64,000 nt of DNA from Alphaproteobacteria bacterium HGW-Alphaproteobacteria-18 (GCA_002841155.1 PHEH01000002.1:124001-188000), one strand, 5' to 3'; positions 37,587 through 46,806 are shown, numbered from the stretch's first letter. Numbers and translations are program-made. The notes: generated by a model from the sequence alone, not told the origin.

Positions 37587-38750
37587 ATGCGTTTCCAATC
37601 GAGACTGGCAGGCCTGCTGACCGTATGGGCGGCGTGCACGCTGACCCCTGCTGCGGCGGCATGGGCCGAGCAGACGGATATGGCGGGCGGCGATCTTGCG
37701 GCGGAATGCGCCGCAGGTGAGGCTGCCGCCTGCATGCAGCTGGGCGAGCGGCTTTATCTGGGGCTGGACGCGCAAGCCGACCTTCCCGGCGCTCTGTCGC
37801 TTTTCAGCCAGGCCTGCGAGCTGGGCCTTGGAGAAGCCTGTTCCCGCCTGGGCGGAGAACTCGAATTTCCTGATTTCGGCGAGCCCGACCCCGAAGGGGC
37901 AATGGCGGCCTATACGCGCGCCTGCGAGCTGGGCCTGGCAGACGCCTGTGACCGGGCCGGCATCGAGGAACTGGCCTCGCCTGAGCCCATGATCGAGGCC
38001 CCTTCCCCGGCAGCCGATGTCCCCCTTCCTCCGCCTGGCAACGGATCTGCGGACGCCCATGCAGACAAGGATGCGCCGGTGATCGTAGCGGCCTCTCCGC
38101 TACCTTCGCAGGACGCGTTTTCCGAAGCCCCCCTGCCCGCCTTTGCCGCCGAGGCGCTGCCGGATCTGGATTTCGGGATCGAGATGGCAGATCTTGAGCC
38201 GGCCGCGCCCATGCCCGAAGGCGAGGGCGAGGCGGAAGCGGCCGAGCTTGCCGAACCCACCGAAGAAGACCTTCTGGCCGAGGAACGCCGGGAGATGGCC
38301 AATGCCTGTGGCCGGGGCGATATGGACTCCTGCGAAATGTTTGCCGCCTGGTTGCGCGACGGAACCGGCGGCGCAGCCGACCCCGTGCGGGCCCGGCGGA
38401 TCTTTTCCGTCATCTGCACGCAAGGGTCCGTGATGGGCTGTTATGAGCTTGGCTGGATGATGTATGATGCGGGCACGGATGAACTTGAACTGTCACGCGC
38501 GCGCTTTCTGTTCACCGAGACCTGCAAGGCGGGCGTGATCGAGGCATGCCTTCAGGCCGGCGACATGCGCCGCAATGGCGAAGGCGGCCGCGTGGACATG
38601 GCCGGGGCAGCCCGCCTCTATACCCTCGCCTGCGAGGACGGGCTGGAGGCTGCCTGCATGCTGGTGCCAGAGGAGGCAGCGGAGACGGCAGAGAACATGG
38701 CTGCGCAGGACGACGCCGGGATCGACACACCAGACGCGCCAGAAGACTAA
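37587..38750 (+). CDS. Exported Sel1-repeat protein
   Basis: 387 aa from ATG 37587 (MRFQSRLAGLLTVWAAC...). The signal peptide ends near AWAEQ. Cys-containing Sel1 repeats occur in two blocks (about 35-130 and 235-370), e.g. CAAGEAAACMQLGERLYLGL, ACELGLGEACSRLG, CTQGSVMGCYELGWMMYDAG and CKAGVIEACLQAGDMRRNGE. The blocks are split by an acidic, Pro-rich linker (about 135-235). Paired Cys suggest a disulfide-rich periplasmic solenoid that binds another protein. Its partner is unknown. Confidence 0.85.
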   Translation: MRFQSRLAGLLTVWAACTLTPAAAAWAEQTDMAGGDLAAECAAGEAAACMQLGERLYLGLDAQADLPGALSLFSQACELGLGEACSRLGGELEFPDFGEPDPEGAMAAYTRACELGLADACDRAGIEELASPEPMIEAPSPAADVPLPPPGNGSADAHADKDAPVIVAASPLPSQDAFSEAPLPAFAAEALPDLDFGIEMADLEPAAPMPEGEGEAEAAELAEPTEEDLLAEERREMANACGRGDMDSCEMFAAWLRDGTGGAADPVRARRIFSVICTQGSVMGCYELGWMMYDAGTDELELSRARFLFTETCKAGVIEACLQAGDMRRNGEGGRVDMAGAARLYTLACEDGLEAACMLVPEEAAETAENMAAQDDAGIDTPDAPED

Positions 38751-38814
38751 TCCGAGCACGGCATAATACGGATTTTCCGGAAAACAGGCGCGCGGGCCGC
38801 GTTCGCATGCCGCG

Positions 38815-39000
38815 TTACTCGCTGGTGGGGGTCTGGTCTTTCTGGCGGGTTTTGCCCACGCCGATGACCATGCCGAGGCCGATCAGCGTGACGGCGCCGA
38901 CACCGATCCAGACAAGGGCCACGCCGAGCAGGAAGGCGCCATAGGCAAGGCCTGCGACGAACAGCAGGAAGCCGATCAGATAGATGGCAAAAGACGACAT
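38815..39000 (-). CDS. Small two-helix membrane protein, 61 aa
   Basis: ATG 39000 has GGAGG with correct spacing. Two membrane helices cover almost the entire protein: FAIYLIGFLLFVAGLAYGAF and ALVWIGVGAVTLIGLGMVIG, followed by a polar tail (KTRQKDQTPTSE). Proteins of this shape are common and uncharacterised in alphaproteobacteria. A perfect EcfG-type promoter (39037-39061, minus) precedes it, so it is probably induced in the general stress response. Confidence 0.85.
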   Translation of the reverse strand: MSSFAIYLIGFLLFVAGLAYGAFLLGVALVWIGVGAVTLIGLGMVIGVGKTRQKDQTPTSE

Positions 39001-39036
39001 GGGAAACCTCCACACATATTTGTGTTCCAGAGATTA

Positions 39037-39061
39037 AACGTGCGCGGGGCGGAAAGGTTCC
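39037..39061 (-). promoter_or_regulatory. EcfG-type general-stress promoter
   Basis: On the minus strand GGAAC, 16 bases, CGTTT: the exact EcfG consensus (GGAAC-N16/17-CGTT). The resulting leader to the ATG at 39000 is about 30 bases. Confidence 0.75.
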
Positions 39062-39165
39062 TCAGCCGTGCCCCGCTGGTTCCCGCGCACTTCAGCGCAA
39101 ATAACGCGATCTAAAGTTGACAGGCTGACCGCATCGGCTAATCATCGACCGGTAGGTGGAAAGCC

Positions 39166-39525
39166 ATGAAACGGATCACCCTCTTGTGCGCTGCGCTTAC
39201 GCTCGCTGGCTGTATCGCGCGAGGTGACCCGGCCGCGTCGGTTGCGATGGCCTGCCCTGTTCCGGTAGAGGCCTCAATCCTTCCGCAACCGGAGTATCCT
39301 CGGACTGAAGCGCGTGAGGGGTATGAGGACAGCTGCCTGGTGCGATTTGATGTCGACAGGTCGGGCGCGCCGGTCAATCTCGATACGCGGTGCACCTATA
39401 AGGCATTTGCCGAGTCTGCCGAGGTGGCGATGAAAACAGCGCGCTTCGACAAACGCCTCGCGCGCAAATTGCCTGCGGGCGCGCAGTGCGCCAGTTACCC
39501 CATCAGTTATGAACTGACGGGATAA
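39166..39525 (+). CDS. Small lipoprotein with TonB-like C-terminal domain
   Basis: 119 aa. Lipobox TLAGC (Cys about residue 16). After a short spacer the TonB-like beta domain begins at LPQPEYPRTEAREGYEDSCL and continues with VRFDVDRSGAPVNLDTRCTY and AKLP-type end sequence; two Cys may form a disulfide. It resembles the C-terminal domain of the gene at 36854. Without a membrane anchor plus ExbBD it is not a classical TonB. Its start lies 105 bp from an EcfG promoter that faces the other way. Confidence 0.75.
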   Translation: MKRITLLCAALTLAGCIARGDPAASVAMACPVPVEASILPQPEYPRTEAREGYEDSCLVRFDVDRSGAPVNLDTRCTYKAFAESAEVAMKTARFDKRLARKLPAGAQCASYPISYELTG

Positions 39526-39551
39526 ACCTGGTACATCTGCGCAGCGCGGAC

Positions 39552-41384
39552 TTAAGCGTCGGCGGTTTGTTTGGAGCGGCGTTTGCGGTCGTTGGGGTCG
39601 AGCCAGATTTTCCGCAGGCGGATATTCTTGGGCGTGACTTCAACGAGTTCGTCGTCGGCGATGTAAGCGAGGGATTTTTCCAGCGTCATCAGTAGCGGCG
39701 GGGTGAGGCGGACGGCTTCATCCGTACCCGATGCGCGCATGTTGGTGAGCTTCTTGCCCTTGAGGACGTTCACTTCCAGATCATTCTCGCGGTTATGTTC
39801 CCCCACGATCATGCCGCCATACACCTTGTCACCGGGATGGATCATCATCGGGCCACGGTCTTCGAGGTTCCAGAGGGCGAAGGCAACCGCCTCGCCCTGC
39901 TCCATGGCGATCAGGACGCCGGTATGGCGGCCCTGGATCTTGCCTTTATGGGGCAGGTATTCGTGGAAGATGCGGTTCATGATGGCAGTGCCGCGGGTGT
40001 CCGACAGCAGCTCGCCCTGATAGCCGATCAGGCCGCGCGTGGGCGCGTGGAAGACAAGGCGCGTGCGGCCGACGCCCGAGGGGCGCATGTCGAGCATCTC
40101 GGCTTTGCGCTCGTTCATCTTCTGGACGACGATGCCGGAATGTTCGTCATCGACATCGATGATGACTTCTTCGATGGGCTCAAGCTTTTCGCCATTCTCG
40201 CCGGTTTGCAGGAGCACCTGCGGGCGAGAGACGCCGAGTTCAAAGCCTTCGCGGCGCATGGTTTCGATAAGGACGGAGAGCTGAAGCTCGCCCCGGCCGG
40301 AGACGGTGAAGGCCTCGGCATCGGTGGCGCGGTCAACCTTCAAGGCCACGTTGCCTTCGGCCTCTTTCAGGAGGCGGTCCCAGATCAGGCGGGAGGTGAC
40401 TTTGGTGCCTTCGGTGCCCGCCAGCGGCGAATCGTTGACGCGGAAGGTCATCGAGATGGTTGGCGGGTCAATCGGCTGGGCGGCGAGCGGCTCGGTGACC
40501 GAGGGGTCGCAGAAGGTATCGGCGACGTTGGCCTTGGTCATGCCGGCGAGGGAGACGATATCTCCGGCGAAGGCTTCCTCGACGGGCACGCGGTCGAGGC
40601 CGCGGAAGGCGAGGACTTTGGAGATGCGGCCCTGCTCGACCAGCTGGCCATCGCGCGAGAGCACCTTGATCGACTGGTTGGGCTTGATCGAGCCTGAGAG
40701 GATGCGGCCGGTGAGAATACGGCCGAGGAAGGGGTCTGCCGAGATTGTGGTGGCGAGGAAGCGGAACGGGCCGTCGCCGACTTTCGGGGTGGGCACATGA
40801 TCGACCACCAGCTGGAAAAGCTCGTCCATATTGGCGCGGGCTTCTTCATACTGGGTGGACATCCAGCCCATCTTGCCCGAGCCGTAGAGGACGGGGAAAT
40901 CGAGCTGCTCGTCAGTCGCGTCGAGATTGGCGAACAGGTCGAACACTTCGTTGAGCACTTCGTCGGGGCGGCGCTCGGCTTTGTCGATCTTGTTGATGGC
41001 CACGATGGGCTTCAGGCCGAGCTTGAGGGCCTTGGAGACGACGAATTTGGTCTGCGGCATGGGGCCTTCAGCCGAATCGACGAGCACGATCACGCCGTCC
41101 ACCATGTCGAGAATACGCTCCACCTCGCCGCCGAAATCGGCGTGGCCGGGGGTGTCGACGATGTTGATGCGGTAGCCGTTCCACTCGACCGAGGTGGTCT
41201 TGGCGAGGATGGTGATGCCCCGCTCTTTTTCCAGATCGTTGGAGTCCATCATCCGCTCGGCCGTCTTTTCGTTGGCGCGGAAAGTTCCGGACTGTTTCAG
41301 AAGTTCGTCAACGAGCGTGGTCTTGCCATGGTCAACGTGGGCGATGATGGCAATGTTGCGCATCTTTTCGAGGTGCGTGGTCAT
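39552..41384 (-). CDS. typA: Translational GTPase TypA/BipA
   Basis: 610 aa from ATG 41384 ([20 protein letters not shown]). TypA is a ribosome-binding GTPase linked to ribosome assembly at low temperature and stress. G1 is [16 protein letters not shown]3 [14 protein letters not shown] and G4 AINKID. The C-terminal TypA-specific part is complete and ends in [22 protein letters not shown] sequence. Length is normal. It is divergent from pgeF. Confidence 0.96.
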   Translation of the reverse strand: MTTHLEKMRNIAIIAHVDHGKTTLVDELLKQSGTFRANEKTAERMMDSNDLEKERGITILAKTTSVEWNGYRINIVDTPGHADFGGEVERILDMVDGVIVLVDSAEGPMPQTKFVVSKALKLGLKPIVAINKIDKAERRPDEVLNEVFDLFANLDATDEQLDFPVLYGSGKMGWMSTQYEEARANMDELFQLVVDHVPTPKVGDGPFRFLATTISADPFLGRILTGRILSGSIKPNQSIKVLSRDGQLVEQGRISKVLAFRGLDRVPVEEAFAGDIVSLAGMTKANVADTFCDPSVTEPLAAQPIDPPTISMTFRVNDSPLAGTEGTKVTSRLIWDRLLKEAEGNVALKVDRATDAEAFTVSGRGELQLSVLIETMRREGFELGVSRPQVLLQTGENGEKLEPIEEVIIDVDDEHSGIVVQKMNERKAEMLDMRPSGVGRTRLVFHAPTRGLIGYQGELLSDTRGTAIMNRIFHEYLPHKGKIQGRHTGVLIAMEQGEAVAFALWNLEDRGPMMIHPGDKVYGGMIVGEHNRENDLEVNVLKGKKLTNMRASGTDEAVRLTPPLLMTLEKSLAYIADDELVEVTPKNIRLRKIWLDPNDRKRRSKQTADA

Positions 41385-41563
41385 AGGGTCAGGCTTTCCG
41401 GCGGGCGGCGTTCGGGAGGAAAACGGGCGCGGTATGGTGGATTTGGCGCGCAACTAGCAGACAAGCGGCGATTTGCCTATGCCGAAGCGGCATGTTTTGG
41501 CGCCTGCGGGGAAGGCGTTGCCGGCTCTTGACGCCAGCGGCGCGGCCCGGCAGCACTGGGGGC

Positions 41564-42379
41564 ATGCATCCGCCCTTTGCCACCGCCCCCCTGCTCTCCG
41601 GTATTTCCGGGCTATCCCATGGTTTCTTTGGGCGAAGAGGCGGGGTTTCGGGCGGTATTTATGACAGCCTGCATGGCGGCGGCCGCAAGAGCGACGAAGC
41701 GGGCAATATCTACAGCAGCCTCAATGCCGGTGAGGGCTCTGGCGACGCGGCGCGCAATATTGCCGAGAACCGGGCGCGGATTGCCGCTGCGCTGGGCGCG
41801 CAGTGGCTGCTCTCCTGCTATCAGGTGCATTCGCCGGATGTGGTGACGGTGACCGGGCCCTGGACCGAGCGGCCTGAAGCCGACGCGATGGTGACCGATC
41901 GTCCGGGGCTGGGCCTGTGCGTATTGTCAGCCGACTGCACCCCGGTCCTGTTTGCGGACCCAGATGCGGGGGTGATCGGGGCCGCCCATGCCGGCTGGAA
42001 GGGCGCGATCGGGGGCGTGCTGGTGCAGACCCTGGAGGCGATGGAGCGGCTGGGCGCGCAGCGGGGCCGTATCCGCGCGGCCATCGGCCCGACCATCCAG
42101 CAGGCAAGCTATGAAGTGGGCCCGGAATTCCGCGAGGCGTTCCTGGCGCAGGACGGGGCAAGCGAAGACCTGTTCGCGCCGGGCAAGGGCGACCGGTTCC
42201 AGTTTGACCTGCCGGGCTTCTGCGCGCGCCAGCTCAGCCGTGCCGGGGCGGGCGAGGTGTTCAATCTCGGTCATGACACCTGCGCGATGGAGGACACCTA
42301 TTTCTCCAACCGCCGCCGCAATCTGCGCGGCGAGCCGGACTATGGGCGGAATGCTTCAGCGATTGTGCTGCTGGCCTGA
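41564..42379 (+). CDS. pgeF: Peptidoglycan editing factor PgeF (YfiH/DUF152)
   Basis: 271 aa from ATG 41564. The family is a laccase-fold zinc hydrolase that removes wrongly incorporated residues from peptidoglycan precursors. The metal triad is visible in SCYQVHSPDV, LSADCTPVLFADP and GAAHAGWKGAIGG. RAAIGPTIQQASYEVGPEF is also typical. The N-terminus has an insertion: RGGVSGGIYDSLHGGGRKSD is followed by IYSSLNAGEG, where the family normally has a single Y.SLN segment. The stop overlaps the first unit of a weak 10-bp repeat. Confidence 0.9.
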   Translation: MHPPFATAPLLSGISGLSHGFFGRRGGVSGGIYDSLHGGGRKSDEAGNIYSSLNAGEGSGDAARNIAENRARIAAALGAQWLLSCYQVHSPDVVTVTGPWTERPEADAMVTDRPGLGLCVLSADCTPVLFADPDAGVIGAAHAGWKGAIGGVLVQTLEAMERLGAQRGRIRAAIGPTIQQASYEVGPEFREAFLAQDGASEDLFAPGKGDRFQFDLPGFCARQLSRAGAGEVFNLGHDTCAMEDTYFSNRRRNLRGEPDYGRNASAIVLLA

Positions 42380-42412
42380 TCTGGTCTGATCTGAGCTGAT
42401 TTCTGGCCTGTT
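42375..42412. repeat. Loose 10-bp repeat upstream of prs (array E)
   Basis: CCTGAT, TCTGAT and GCTGAT begin at 42375, 42385 and 42395, and a CCTGTT follows at 42407. It is in the pgeF-prs gap and resembles array F (GGGCCTGTTT). Relation to the TGTCC arrays is uncertain. Confidence 0.4.
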
Positions 42413-42506
42413 TTACTGCGGATTCCAGAATCCTGTGGCTTGCGACTCGCGGCGCCCTGTTACAAAAGCGTCGCGAGCCCGCCGGTCACAAGAGAGCCCC
42501 CGCCAA

Positions 42507-43445
42507 ATGAAGCTGATTTCCTGTAATGCGAACCGGCCCCTATCGGACGCCATCGCCGACTATCTCGATATGCGGCTGACCCGCTCGGAGGTCAAAACCT
42601 TCGCCGATCAGGAAATTTTCGTTCGCATTGATGAGAATGTGCGCGGGGAAGACGTGTTCGTCATCCAGTCGACCTCCTACCCGGCCAATGACAATCTGAT
42701 GCAGCTCTTGATCATGATGGACGCGCTGCGGCGCGCCTCGGCCCGGCGCATCACGGCGGTGATCCCGTATTTCGGCTATGCCCGCCAGGACCGCAAAACC
42801 GATGGCCGCACACCGATCTCGGCCAAGCTGGTGGCAAATCTCATCTCCACCGCCGGCGCCGACCGGGTTCTGACGGTCGACCTGCATGCCGGGCAGATCC
42901 AGGGCTTTTTCGATATTCCGACCGACAATCTGTTTGGCGGGCCGGTGATGGTGGACGATATCAAGGACCGCTACGGCAAGGAAAAGATCATTGTCGTTTC
43001 GCCCGACGTTGGCGGCGTGGTGCGGGCGCGCTCGCTGGCCAAGCGGCTGGATGATGCAGACCTCGCGATTGTCGACAAGCGCCGGCCGGAAGCGGGCAAA
43101 TCAGAAGTGATGAACATCATCGGCGATGTGCGCGGGGCGCGCTGCATCATGCTCGACGATATGTGCGATAGCGGCGGCACGCTGGCGAATGCGGCGGCGG
43201 CTCTCAAGGAACATGGCGCAAGCTCGGTCTCGGCCTATGTAACGCATGGCGTGCTGTCTGGCTCGGCTGTCCAGCGGATCGAGAAATCGGTGCTCGATGA
43301 GCTGGTAATGACCGACACGATCCAGCCTTCCGAAGAGGCGCTGAAATCCAAAAGCATCCGTGTGCTGCCGATCTCGCCGCTACTGGGCGAAGCGATCCGC
43401 CGGATTGCGAATGAAGAAAGCGTCTCGAAACTGTTTGACCGGTAG
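42507..43445 (+). CDS. prs: Ribose-phosphate pyrophosphokinase
   Basis: 312 aa from ATG 42507 ([20 protein letters not shown]). It makes PRPP from ribose 5-phosphate and ATP for nucleotide, His and Trp synthesis. The flexible catalytic segment [20 protein letters not shown], the metal-binding [14 protein letters not shown] and the PRPP loop [15 protein letters not shown] are intact. The hexamer-type length is normal. It has its own terminator at 43478. Confidence 0.97.
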   Translation: MKLISCNANRPLSDAIADYLDMRLTRSEVKTFADQEIFVRIDENVRGEDVFVIQSTSYPANDNLMQLLIMMDALRRASARRITAVIPYFGYARQDRKTDGRTPISAKLVANLISTAGADRVLTVDLHAGQIQGFFDIPTDNLFGGPVMVDDIKDRYGKEKIIVVSPDVGGVVRARSLAKRLDDADLAIVDKRRPEAGKSEVMNIIGDVRGARCIMLDDMCDSGGTLANAAAALKEHGASSVSAYVTHGVLSGSAVQRIEKSVLDELVMTDTIQPSEEALKSKSIRVLPISPLLGEAIRRIANEESVSKLFDR

Positions 43446-43477
43446 AGGGCCCTCCCCCCAGGCAGGTCGATGACAAC

Positions 43478-43509
43478 CCCCCGCGAGACATCTCTCGCGG
43501 GGGTTTTTG
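43478..43509 (+). terminator. Terminator after prs
   Basis: A perfect 11-bp stem CCCCCGCGAGA / TCTCGCGGGGG with a 4-base loop, followed by TTTTTGTTT. Confidence 0.95.
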
Positions 43510-43528
43510 TTTGCGGGATGTGTTGAGT

Positions 43529-43813
43529 TTACTCGACCGTCCAGCCGCGGGGGGTGGGGCGGGCTTCCAGGGTGATGGTGCCTTCTGGGGCAGCAGGGCG
43601 GCGCGCGGCGCTTGCCTGGCGCGACGCGGTGAACCGCATGGCAATGGCAGCCGCCGCCAGCGTGATGCCGGCAATCGCGGTGACCAGCGCCACCAAGCCT
43701 GCGACCAGGACCAGCATCAAGCCAGCCAGCACCTGCACGGCGAGGGCAACGCCCATCCGCAGGGCGGAGAGCAGGCTGGCAATCGGGTCGGAAGGGGCGC
43801 GTGTCTGTACCAT
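43529..43813 (-). CDS. Small membrane protein, 94 aa
   Basis: ATG 43813 (MVQTRAPSDPIASLLSALRM) is used; an in-frame GTG 9 bases earlier is possible. One or two membrane helices span residues about 18-52 (VALAVQVLAGLMLVLVAGLV, then ALVTAIAGITLAAAAIAMRF). The tail is basic and ends in TPRGWTVE. I do not recognise a family. It lies between prs and the DjlA-like gene and may be transcribed with the latter (90-bp gap). Confidence 0.65.
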   Translation of the reverse strand: MVQTRAPSDPIASLLSALRMGVALAVQVLAGLMLVLVAGLVALVTAIAGITLAAAAIAMRFTASRQASAARRPAAPEGTITLEARPTPRGWTVE

Positions 43814-43903
43814 GAATATCACTTTCGCTCGCCAAGATGGCGCGATGATGGCGGGGCGTCAACTTTGATAAGGCAATCATCATGCCAGCGGCGCCAGGAA
43901 AGC

Positions 43904-44608
43904 TTAATCCTGACGCACCAGCAGGCCGCGTTCTGCCCGGATCTGGGCGTAAGCGGCGGTTATCGCGGCAGCTTTGGCGTGGACACTGTTTTCAAATTCG
44001 CGCGGGGCGCCCTTCTGCACGATCCGGTCTGGGTGATGATCTGCCATCAGGCGGCGATAGGCCGAGCGGATGTCGGTGAACGCCGCATCATGGGCGACGC
44101 CGAGCACATGATAGGGATCGTCCCGGTCCGGCCCCAGATGGCTGGCGCGGATACGCCGGAAGGTCGCCTCGCTGAAGCCAAAGGCGTCTGACACGGTGCG
44201 CAGATATTGCAGCTCTGGCTGGGTGATGACGCCGTCTGCGCCAGCAATCTGGAAGAGGCCATCGAGCACGCCCTCCAGCAGGCAGGGCCGGTGGCTGTAG
44301 CGCCGGCCGATGCGGCGGGCATAGGATTCGTAGCCCTTCACGGTCTGGCGGGCGAGATTGAACACCCGGCGGACATTCTCCGCCTCCTCCGGCGGGGCAC
44401 GGAAGACGCGGGCGAAGACCATGATCTCCCGGTCTGTTACCTGGCCATCGGCCATCGCCATCTTGGCGCCGAGGCCGACTACGGCGGCGGTGAAGCCGAT
44501 ATCATTGGGATCTGGCGCGCAGCCGTCAGGGCCCGGCTCTGGGTCAGGGTCGGGTCCGTGGTCGAACAGGCGCCGACCGCTTTCGAGAAGTCTTGTCCAA
44601 AGGCTCAT
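43904..44608 (-). CDS. DjlA-like co-chaperone (TerB-like plus J domain)
   Basis: 234 aa. The N-terminal half is a TerB-like helical domain (FTAAVVGLGAKMAMADGQVT, then LFQIAGADGVITQPELQYLR) as in DjlA. The C-terminal J domain is DPYHVLGVAHDAAFTDIRSA, then YRRLMADHHPDRI with the HPD tripeptide that stimulates DnaK. Unlike E. coli DjlA no N-terminal membrane helix is seen, so it is probably cytoplasmic. Length is typical for alphaproteobacterial homologues. Confidence 0.9.
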   Translation of the reverse strand: MSLWTRLLESGRRLFDHGPDPDPEPGPDGCAPDPNDIGFTAAVVGLGAKMAMADGQVTDREIMVFARVFRAPPEEAENVRRVFNLARQTVKGYESYARRIGRRYSHRPCLLEGVLDGLFQIAGADGVITQPELQYLRTVSDAFGFSEATFRRIRASHLGPDRDDPYHVLGVAHDAAFTDIRSAYRRLMADHHPDRIVQKGAPREFENSVHAKAAAITAAYAQIRAERGLLVRQD

Positions 44609-44724
44609 GTCTGACCCTGACTATAGCAGCCATCCGCGTTGCTTGGACAGAGAGCGTTTCTGACAAGCCCGTGAAGCATAGGGGCTATACGGGCAAGACG
44701 GGCGGGCGTTCGGGGCGCCGATCA

Positions 44725-44739
44725 TTAAACATCGGTTAG
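44725..44739. promoter_or_regulatory. Weak CtrA-like site
   Basis: TTAAACATCGGTTAG is TTAA-N7-TTAG, one base off the consensus, 85 bp before the first fasciclin gene. Listed only as a possibility. Confidence 0.25.
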
Positions 44740-44823
44740 AGAGTGAGCCATTTTGTATTGCATACCGTATACGATACCAGTTGGACATCCTTCCAACGCC
44801 CGTTTTGAAGACAGGACACTCTC

Positions 44824-45363
44824 ATGAAATTGCTCATCTCTGCGGCCGCAGCCGCGCTTCTGATCGCCCTGCCCGCCACAGCCGGCCATCATGGCGACAA
44901 GCACAAGGACGGCGGCAAGGCCGAATATGCCAAGGGCGAGTATGTGAAGCCCACCAGTGATATCGTTGAAACCGCCGCCGCTGCGGGCAGCTTCACCACG
45001 CTGCTGGCCGCTGCTGAGGCAGCAGGTCTGGTCGACGCACTGAAAGGTGAAGGGCCGCTGACCGTGTTTGCCCCGACCGATGAGGCCTTTGCCAAGCTGC
45101 CTGCCGGCACGGTTGAAAGCCTGCTGCTGCCAGAGAACAAGGACGCTTTGGCGGGCATCCTGAAACTGCATGTGATTGCCGGCAAGGTGAAATCCAAGGA
45201 TCTTGCAGGCAAGACGCTGGAAGCCGAAACGCTGAATGGCGCTGTTTCCATCGACGGCACCGATGGCGTGCGCGTCAATGATGCGACCGTGATCCAGGCC
45301 GACATCAAGACCTCCAATGGCATCATCCATGTCATCGATACGGTGCTTCTGCCGGCCAGCTGA
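44824..45363 (+). CDS. Exported fasciclin-domain protein 1
   Basis: 179 aa. The signal peptide covers residues 1-20 ([10 protein letters not shown]). One fasciclin (FAS1) domain spans about 40-178, with [60 protein letters not shown] and [18 protein letters not shown]1 proteins mediate adhesion or matrix contacts. It is the first of three tandem paralogues. Its leader has no EcfG motif, unlike the other two. A terminator follows at 45400. Confidence 0.93.
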   Translation: MKLLISAAAAALLIALPATAGHHGDKHKDGGKAEYAKGEYVKPTSDIVETAAAAGSFTTLLAAAEAAGLVDALKGEGPLTVFAPTDEAFAKLPAGTVESLLLPENKDALAGILKLHVIAGKVKSKDLAGKTLEAETLNGAVSIDGTDGVRVNDATVIQADIKTSNGIIHVIDTVLLPAS

Positions 45364-45399
45364 GGCCTCTTACAGCCCCTCCTCTTCTCATCCTGACTT

Positions 45400-45429
45400 T
45401 GCCCGGGCCGCAACGCCCGGGCATTTTTT
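45400..45429 (+). terminator. Terminator after fasciclin gene 1
   Basis: Stem TGCCCGGG / CCCGGGCA with an 8-base loop, followed by six T. Confidence 0.92.
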
Positions 45430-45491
45430 CGTCTCGTATGGCAGGACGGGCCCGCAGGTTTCGCCTCAGGGGAGAATCTGGAAACCGGCCG

Positions 45492-45516
45492 GGAACGAAT
45501 CTTCCGGGCAGCCGTT
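45492..45516 (+). promoter_or_regulatory. EcfG-type promoter of fasciclin gene 2
   Basis: GGAAC, 16 bases, CGTTTT: exact EcfG consensus, about 50 bp before the start at 45568. Confidence 0.75.
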
Positions 45517-45567
45517 TTAACCTCGAAGAAATGAATTCCACATGGCGCCTGCCGGAGGACTTTAAGG

Positions 45568-46131
45568 ATGAAAAAGCTGATTGTTGCCGCCTCTGCGGCC
45601 CTGATGATCGCCCTGCCGGTTCTGGCCGACTCTGAAGTTTCTGGAAGCATGAATGCCAGCTTTGGCCTTGGGAAGGCGCGCGCGGTGGCCTCGGTTGCGG
45701 CGCTGCCCGACGATACGCTGCTCGACAAGGCCTCCGAGGCCGGAAAATTCTCCATACTGCTCTCTGCCATTGATGCGGCCGGCGTGAACGAGGCGCTGAG
45801 CGGGCCGGGCACCTATACGATCTTTGCCCCGACCGATGCCGCCTTTGCCAAACTGCCCAAGGGCGCGATGGACACCCTGATGAAGCCGGAAAACCGGGAC
45901 CAGCTGATTGCCCTTCTCAGCATGCATGTGGTGGCAGGCGAGCTGATCACGGCGGACAAGGCGAGCGGCCAGCAGTTTACCGCCGAAACGCTGAACGGCC
46001 CGGTGGCCATTGACGGGACTGATCCGTCCACGGGCGTCTGGGTGAATGCCGTCTCCGTAGACGGACCAGATATTCGCGCGTCGAATGGCGTGATCCTGGC
46101 GATTGACACGCTGCTGCTTCCGGCGGGCTGA
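45568..46131 (+). CDS. Exported fasciclin-domain protein 2
   Basis: 187 aa with GGAGGACTTTAAGG before the ATG. Signal peptide residues 1-18 (MIALPVLADS). One FAS1 domain: DDTLLDKASEAGKFSILLSA, GPGTYTIFAPTDAAFAKLPK, LLSMHVVAGELITADKASGQ and ASNGVILAIDTLLLP. It is about half identical by eye to its neighbours. The EcfG-type promoter suggests expression in general stress. Confidence 0.93.
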   Translation: MKKLIVAASAALMIALPVLADSEVSGSMNASFGLGKARAVASVAALPDDTLLDKASEAGKFSILLSAIDAAGVNEALSGPGTYTIFAPTDAAFAKLPKGAMDTLMKPENRDQLIALLSMHVVAGELITADKASGQQFTAETLNGPVAIDGTDPSTGVWVNAVSVDGPDIRASNGVILAIDTLLLPAG

Positions 46132-46181
46132 GCAGGAACAGAGATTACCCCCACAAGGCCATTAAAGCTTGGCAACACTGC

Positions 46182-46206
46182 GGAACCATCCGCCGCGCCA
46201 ATCGTC
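46182..46206 (+). promoter_or_regulatory. Candidate EcfG-type promoter of fasciclin gene 3
   Basis: GGAAC, 16 bases, CGTC: one base off the -10 consensus. It is about 55 bp before the start at 46261, the same distance as for gene 2. Confidence 0.5.
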
Positions 46207-46260
46207 AGTGATGTGTACCGGGCATGGGCCTGAGCAGACAAAATCTGAAAGGACCGATGC

Positions 46261-46806
46261 ATGAAGAACCTCCTGATGACGGCAGCTGCCGTGGTCTTTT
46301 TCGCCGCACCTGCCACGGCCGCGCCGCCTGTCGAAGCCCTTCTTCAACCGGCGCAATACTGGACGGGCGCAGGCAGCGAGACAGACACGGATCTTGTCGA
46401 CGCCGCCGCCAGCACGGGCGCCTTCACCAGGCTCCTCTCGGCGGCAGAAGCCGTTGGCCTGGACGGCGAGCTGAAAGGGGATGGTCCCTACACGGTGTTC
46501 GCGCCGACCGATGCCGCCTTCGCCAAGATGCCGGCCGGAACGCTTGAGCGCCTGATGGCGCCGGAAAACCGCGACCAGCTGGCCGCGCTGCTGAAGATGC
46601 ATGTGATTGCCGGAGAAAAGCTGATGACGGCAGACCTTGAGGGACGCCAGCTGACCGCGCAGACGCTGAACGGGCCGCTGGCGATTGACGCCTCAGATGC
46701 GATCTCCGGAGTGCGCGTCAACAATGCCGGTGTGACGTTGCCTGATATTGAAGCTTCGAATGGCGTGATCCACGCCATCGATACCGTTCTCCTGCCGGGC
46801 CGATAG
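46261..46806 (+). CDS. Exported fasciclin-domain protein 3
   Basis: 181 aa. GAAAGG precedes the ATG. Signal peptide residues 1-20 (FFAAPATAAP). FAS1 domain: DLVDAAASTGAFTRLLSAAE, GDGPYTVFAPTDAAFAKMPA, LLKMHVIAGEKLMTADLEGR and ASNGVIHAIDTVLLP. It is closest by eye to protein 1 in SxGAFTxLLxAAE. The last of the tandem set. A GC-rich hairpin without T-run follows at about 46838-46869. Confidence 0.93.
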   Translation: MKNLLMTAAAVVFFAAPATAAPPVEALLQPAQYWTGAGSETDTDLVDAAASTGAFTRLLSAAEAVGLDGELKGDGPYTVFAPTDAAFAKMPAGTLERLMAPENRDQLAALLKMHVIAGEKLMTADLEGRQLTAQTLNGPLAIDASDAISGVRVNNAGVTLPDIEASNGVIHAIDTVLLPGR

